A DNA stretch of 37,125 nucleotides, taken from Thermomicrobiales bacterium. GTDB lineage: Bacteria; Chloroflexota; Chloroflexia; Thermomicrobiales; CADCWN01. Shown piece after piece: positions 34,477-37,125 of the stretch. The DNA lies in assembly GCA_030446685.1 (NCBI GenBank), contig JAUJMV010000018.1, positions 1 to 37,125 on the forward strand. The letters run 5' to 3'. Position numbers and translations under genes: made by a program. Each line of letters starts with the position of its first letter. The first letter of the stretch is position 1. The notes under the pieces are model-generated. The model saw nothing but the letters and a program-made list of their open reading frames with translations, was not told the DNA's origin and did no database searches.

Positions 34477-35925
34477 GTGATTTCAGGTCAACCAGCGCGC
34501 CGCCCGGTGGCGCTCTCCGCGTTCCTGCTGGCCGTCATGATCTTCGTCGCCGCCTGCGGCGGCACCGATCCGACGGCGACCAGCGGCACCACCGGGGGCG
34601 GCGCGGCGACGACCGCCGCCACCGGCGGGGCGACCACCACGACGGCGCGCGCGACCACCGCCGCCACGACCGGCGCGGCCACGACCGCCGCGACGACCGC
34701 GGCGCCCGGCGCCGGGACCGGGGCGACCACCACCCGCGCCGCGACGGCCACCGCCGCGGCCGGGGGGACGACGGCGCGGGCCACCGCCACCACGCCGCCG
34801 GTCGCCGGGGCAGCCACCCCGACGCGCGGCACGGCCACCACGGCGCGCGGCACGGCGGCCGGCGCGGCCGGGGCCGCCACGCCGAATACGGCGATCGCGG
34901 TCACGGGGCCGCTGCAGGGCGAGGCGCAGACGCTGACCGGCACCGGCGCGACCTTCCCGCAAGTGCTCTACAGCAGGTGGTTCGACGAGTACGCCAAGGC
35001 GACCAACGTCCGCATCAACTACCAGGGGACCGGCTCCAGCGCCGGCAAGCGAGCGATCATCGAGAGGACGGCCGATTTCGCCGGCTCCGACTCCTTCATG
35101 ACCGACCAGGAACTGGCCCAGGCGCGGCAGCGGTGCGGCGACACGATCCTGCACGTCCCGACCGCCCTCGGTGGGATCGTGGCGACCTACAACCTCCCCG
35201 GCGTCAACCAGGCGCTCAAGCTGGATGGCGAGACCCTCGCCGGCATCTTCTCCGGCGACATCAAGCGCTGGAACGCCCCGCAGATCCAGCAACTGAACCC
35301 CGGCGTGAACCTCCCGAACCAGGAGATCATCGTCGTCCACCGCTCGGACGGCAGCGGCACGACCGACAACTTCACCGCTTACCTAGCCGCGGTCAGCGAC
35401 AAGTGGAAGAACCAGGTCGGCGCCGGCTCGACGGTGAACTGGCCGACCGGCATCGGCGCGCAGGGCAACCAGGGCGTGGCCGGCGAGATCAAGAACAACC
35501 CCTACTCGATCGGCTATGTCGAGCTGGCCTACGCCACGCAGCAGAAACTGCCGGTGGCGCAGATCAAGAACCGCGCCGGCAACTTCGTGACCCCGACCAA
35601 CGAGGCGGTCACCAACGCCGCCGAGGCCTTCATCGGCGAGGCGCCGGAGGACCTGCGCTTCAAGCCGATCAATGCCCCCGGCGCGTCCTCCTACCCGATC
35701 ACCGGCCTCACCTACATCCTGGTCTGCCCCAATCAGCAGGATCAAGCCAAGGCGATCGCCCTGAGCCGGATGCTCTGGTGGACGACCCACGAGGGGCAGC
35801 AGTTCAACGAGCCGCTCGACTACGCGCGCATCCCGGCGAGTTGGCAGGTCAAGGCCGAGCAACTGATCCGCCAGATCAAGGCCAACGGGCAGCCGGTCTT
35901 CCCGCAGGCCTTCCCGAACCGCTAG
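34477..35925 (+). CDS. pstS: Phosphate ABC transporter substrate-binding lipoprotein PstS
   Basis: 482 residues from GTG 34477, which has AGGGGAGGA six bases upstream and gives a standard lipoprotein signal peptide (ARRPVALSAFLLAVMIFVAA, then Cys27). ATG 34441 in the same frame lies 14 bases from its AGGAGG and would add 12 residues; it is a possible alternative. A Thr/Ala/Gly-rich low-complexity linker of about 110 residues follows, then the PstS domain: GTGATFPQVLYSRWFDEYAK, NYQGTGSSAGKRAII, FAGSDSFM, VPTALGGIVATYNLPG, HRSDGSGTTDNFTAYL, IGYVELAYA and ITGLTYILVC. GTGATFP, GSDS and SDGSGTT supply the phosphate-binding residues. It captures phosphate outside the membrane and hands it to PstC/PstA. 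The Pho box upstream predicts induction at low phosphate. Confidence 0.92.
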   Translation: MISGQPARRPVALSAFLLAVMIFVAACGGTDPTATSGTTGGGAATTAATGGATTTTARATTAATTGAATTAATTAAPGAGTGATTTRAATATAAAGGTTARATATTPPVAGAATPTRGTATTARGTAAGAAGAATPNTAIAVTGPLQGEAQTLTGTGATFPQVLYSRWFDEYAKATNVRINYQGTGSSAGKRAIIERTADFAGSDSFMTDQELAQARQRCGDTILHVPTALGGIVATYNLPGVNQALKLDGETLAGIFSGDIKRWNAPQIQQLNPGVNLPNQEIIVVHRSDGSGTTDNFTAYLAAVSDKWKNQVGAGSTVNWPTGIGAQGNQGVAGEIKNNPYSIGYVELAYATQQKLPVAQIKNRAGNFVTPTNEAVTNAAEAFIGEAPEDLRFKPINAPGASSYPITGLTYILVCPNQQDQAKAIALSRMLWWTTHEGQQFNEPLDYARIPASWQVKAEQLIRQIKANGQPVFPQAFPNR

Positions 35926-35990
35926 CGGCGGGCGGCAAGCGGGGATCGCGGCCCGGCCTGGGGACGCCGCCGGGAGCGTCCGGAACACCG

Positions 35991-36022
35991 TGGGCAGCCA
36001 GGAGCCTTCTCCTGGCTGCCCA
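35991..36022 (+). terminator. 13-bp hairpin between pstS and pstC
   Basis: TGGGCAGCCAGGA (35991-36003) pairs perfectly with TCCTGGCTGCCCA (36010-36022) over a six-base loop, 66 bases after the pstS stop. No T-run. As an attenuator or 3' RNA stabiliser it would leave pstS more expressed than pstC. Confidence 0.65.
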
Positions 36023-36147
36023 TCGCCAATAGCCGGCCCCCGGATGGCAGGGATACGACGGCGCCGCCGAACAGGAATTGGCTCGGGCCGGCTACCAGTT
36101 CGGGCCACCTTTGAGTACGACAGGGACGAGCGGAGGGAGCAGCACGA

Positions 36148-37125
36148 ATGGCAATCGGAACCTCGATTCGCGAGCGGGGCCGTGCCGGCGCCGCCGAGGG
36201 CCGGATCGATCTGCGCGGCGGCCGCGGGCAGGCGCTCGGCGACCGCCTATTCCGCGGCACCACCCTGGTCTTCGCGACCGCGCTGCTGGCCCTCCTCGCG
36301 GCAATCTTCCTCATCCTCTTCAATGATGCGCGCACCGCGTTGTCGCGGTTCGGCCTGAGTTTCATCACCGGCCAGGTCTGGAACCCGCAGACCAACGTGT
36401 ACGGAATCCTGCCCTACATCTACGGCACGTTCTTCACCTCGACCATCGCGCTGCTCCTCGCCACCCCACTGGCGATCGGCGCGGCGCTCTACATCGTCGA
36501 GTACGCCCCGTCCTGGCTGCGCACCCCGGTCTCGTTCACGGTGGAGTTGCTGGCGGCGATCCCCTCGGTCATCTACGGCCTCTGGGGCTTCTTCGTCCTC
36601 GTGCCCTTCATGCGCGATCGGGTCGAGCGCGGCTTTCTCAAGCCGGTCTTCGGGAACATCCCGGTCCTCGACCAGTTCGTCCAGGGGCCGGCAATCGGCA
36701 AGGACATCCTCACCGCGGGGGTCATCCTGGCGATCATGATCCTGCCGACGATCATGTCGGTCTCGCGCGAGGTCATCAACACCGTGCCCGACACGCAGCG
36801 GGAGGGGATGCTGGCGCTGGGCGCGACGAAGTGGGAGACGATCCGCGGCGCGGTCCTGCCCTACGCCCGCGCCGGCATCATGGGCGCGGCGATTCTGGGG
36901 CTGGGGCGCGCGATCGGCGAAACGATGGCGGTCACGCTGGTGATCGGCAACAGCTCGCAGCGGATCAGCCCGTCTTTCTTCACGCCGGGCTACACGATGG
37001 CGAGCGCGATCGCCAACCAGTTCAACGAGTCCGAAGGCCCGCTGCACTTCAGCGCGGTCGTCGGGGTGGCGCTGGTGCTGCTGGCCCTGACCGCCCTGGT
37101 CAACCTGGTCGCGCGGCTGATCGTG
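36148..37125 (+). CDS. pstC: Phosphate ABC transporter permease PstC (runs off the window)
   Basis: 326 codons from ATG 36148 (GGAGGGAGC ten bases upstream) with no stop before the right edge. The N-terminus is cytoplasmic and basic; membrane segments include TTLVFATALLALLAAIFLIL, TIALLLATPLAIGAALYIVE, ELLAAIPSVIYGLWGFFVLV and AGVILAIMILPTIMSVSREV. The EAA loop that contacts the ATPase is REGMLALGATKWETIRGAVL, PYARAGIMGAAILGLGRAIG, then ETMAVTLVIGN, the strongest PstC signature. It forms the membrane channel with PstA, driven by PstB; both are expected just beyond the window. It follows pstS by 222 bp, past a hairpin. Confidence 0.93.
   Translation, partial: MAIGTSIRERGRAGAAEGRIDLRGGRGQALGDRLFRGTTLVFATALLALLAAIFLILFNDARTALSRFGLSFITGQVWNPQTNVYGILPYIYGTFFTSTIALLLATPLAIGAALYIVEYAPSWLRTPVSFTVELLAAIPSVIYGLWGFFVLVPFMRDRVERGFLKPVFGNIPVLDQFVQGPAIGKDILTAGVILAIMILPTIMSVSREVINTVPDTQREGMLALGATKWETIRGAVLPYARAGIMGAAILGLGRAIGETMAVTLVIGNSSQRISPSFFTPGYTMASAIANQFNESEGPLHFSAVVGVALVLLALTALVNLVARLIV

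Overview
The window is about 70% G+C and its proteins look like those of a high-GC Chloroflexota bacterium, probably of the Thermomicrobia / Sphaerobacter type. That placement is inferred from protein style (FFPETGH repeats with a CAP domain, A/T/G-rich lipoprotein linkers, many short palindromic intergenic repeats), not from a marker gene. No rRNA, tRNA, CRISPR array or complete transposon was seen.

Layout. 1-912: N-terminal part of a minus-strand protein with a four-cysteine cluster. 1416-4461: acetyl-CoA synthetase followed by a PfkB/RfaE-type sugar kinase. 4633-8870: a lipoprotein, an M28-like peptidase and, convergent to it, a secreted CAP-domain protein, with a large palindrome between the last two. 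9541-11145: SAM methyltransferase plus LuxR-type regulator. 11146-12441: no recognisable gene. 12442-14989: secreted beta/gamma-crystallin-like protein (interrupted by TAA), then an ECF sigma factor with its own predicted ECF promoter and an overlapping anti-sigma gene. 15302-17609: miaB and a TPR protein. 17708-20906 (minus): small membrane protein, DUF1232 protein and a large polytopic membrane protein. 20937-22397: no recognisable gene. 22398-23684 (minus): enolase. 24024-25446: metallo-beta-lactamase-fold hydrolase and a Uma2 remnant. 25713-29862 (minus): NTF2-like lipoprotein, XPB-N-like domain protein, bPH2 membrane protein. 30243-31250 (minus): plsX. 31441-37125: response regulator, histidine kinase, pstS and pstC (running off the end).

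The best-supported regulatory unit is the phosphate system at the right end. An OmpR-type regulator and its kinase lie directly upstream of pstS-pstC, and five 11-bp tandem TTAAC-like repeats (a Pho box) lie between kinase and pstS. The second is the ECF sigma/anti-sigma pair with a GGAAT-N16-CGTCT promoter just ahead of the sigma start.

Quality warning. Between 16.3 and 26.1 kb, and once at 33.84 kb, conserved genes (miaB, eno, the TPR gene, DUF1232, the polytopic membrane gene, the hydrolase, a lipoprotein, the kinase) are broken by frame changes. Nearly all are single missing bases, several in G or C runs. Enolase regains its normal length when three single bases are restored. I read these as sequence errors and give each gene its full span as one CDS. 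Two in-frame stops (TGA at 9547, TAA at 12670) are of a different kind and may be real.
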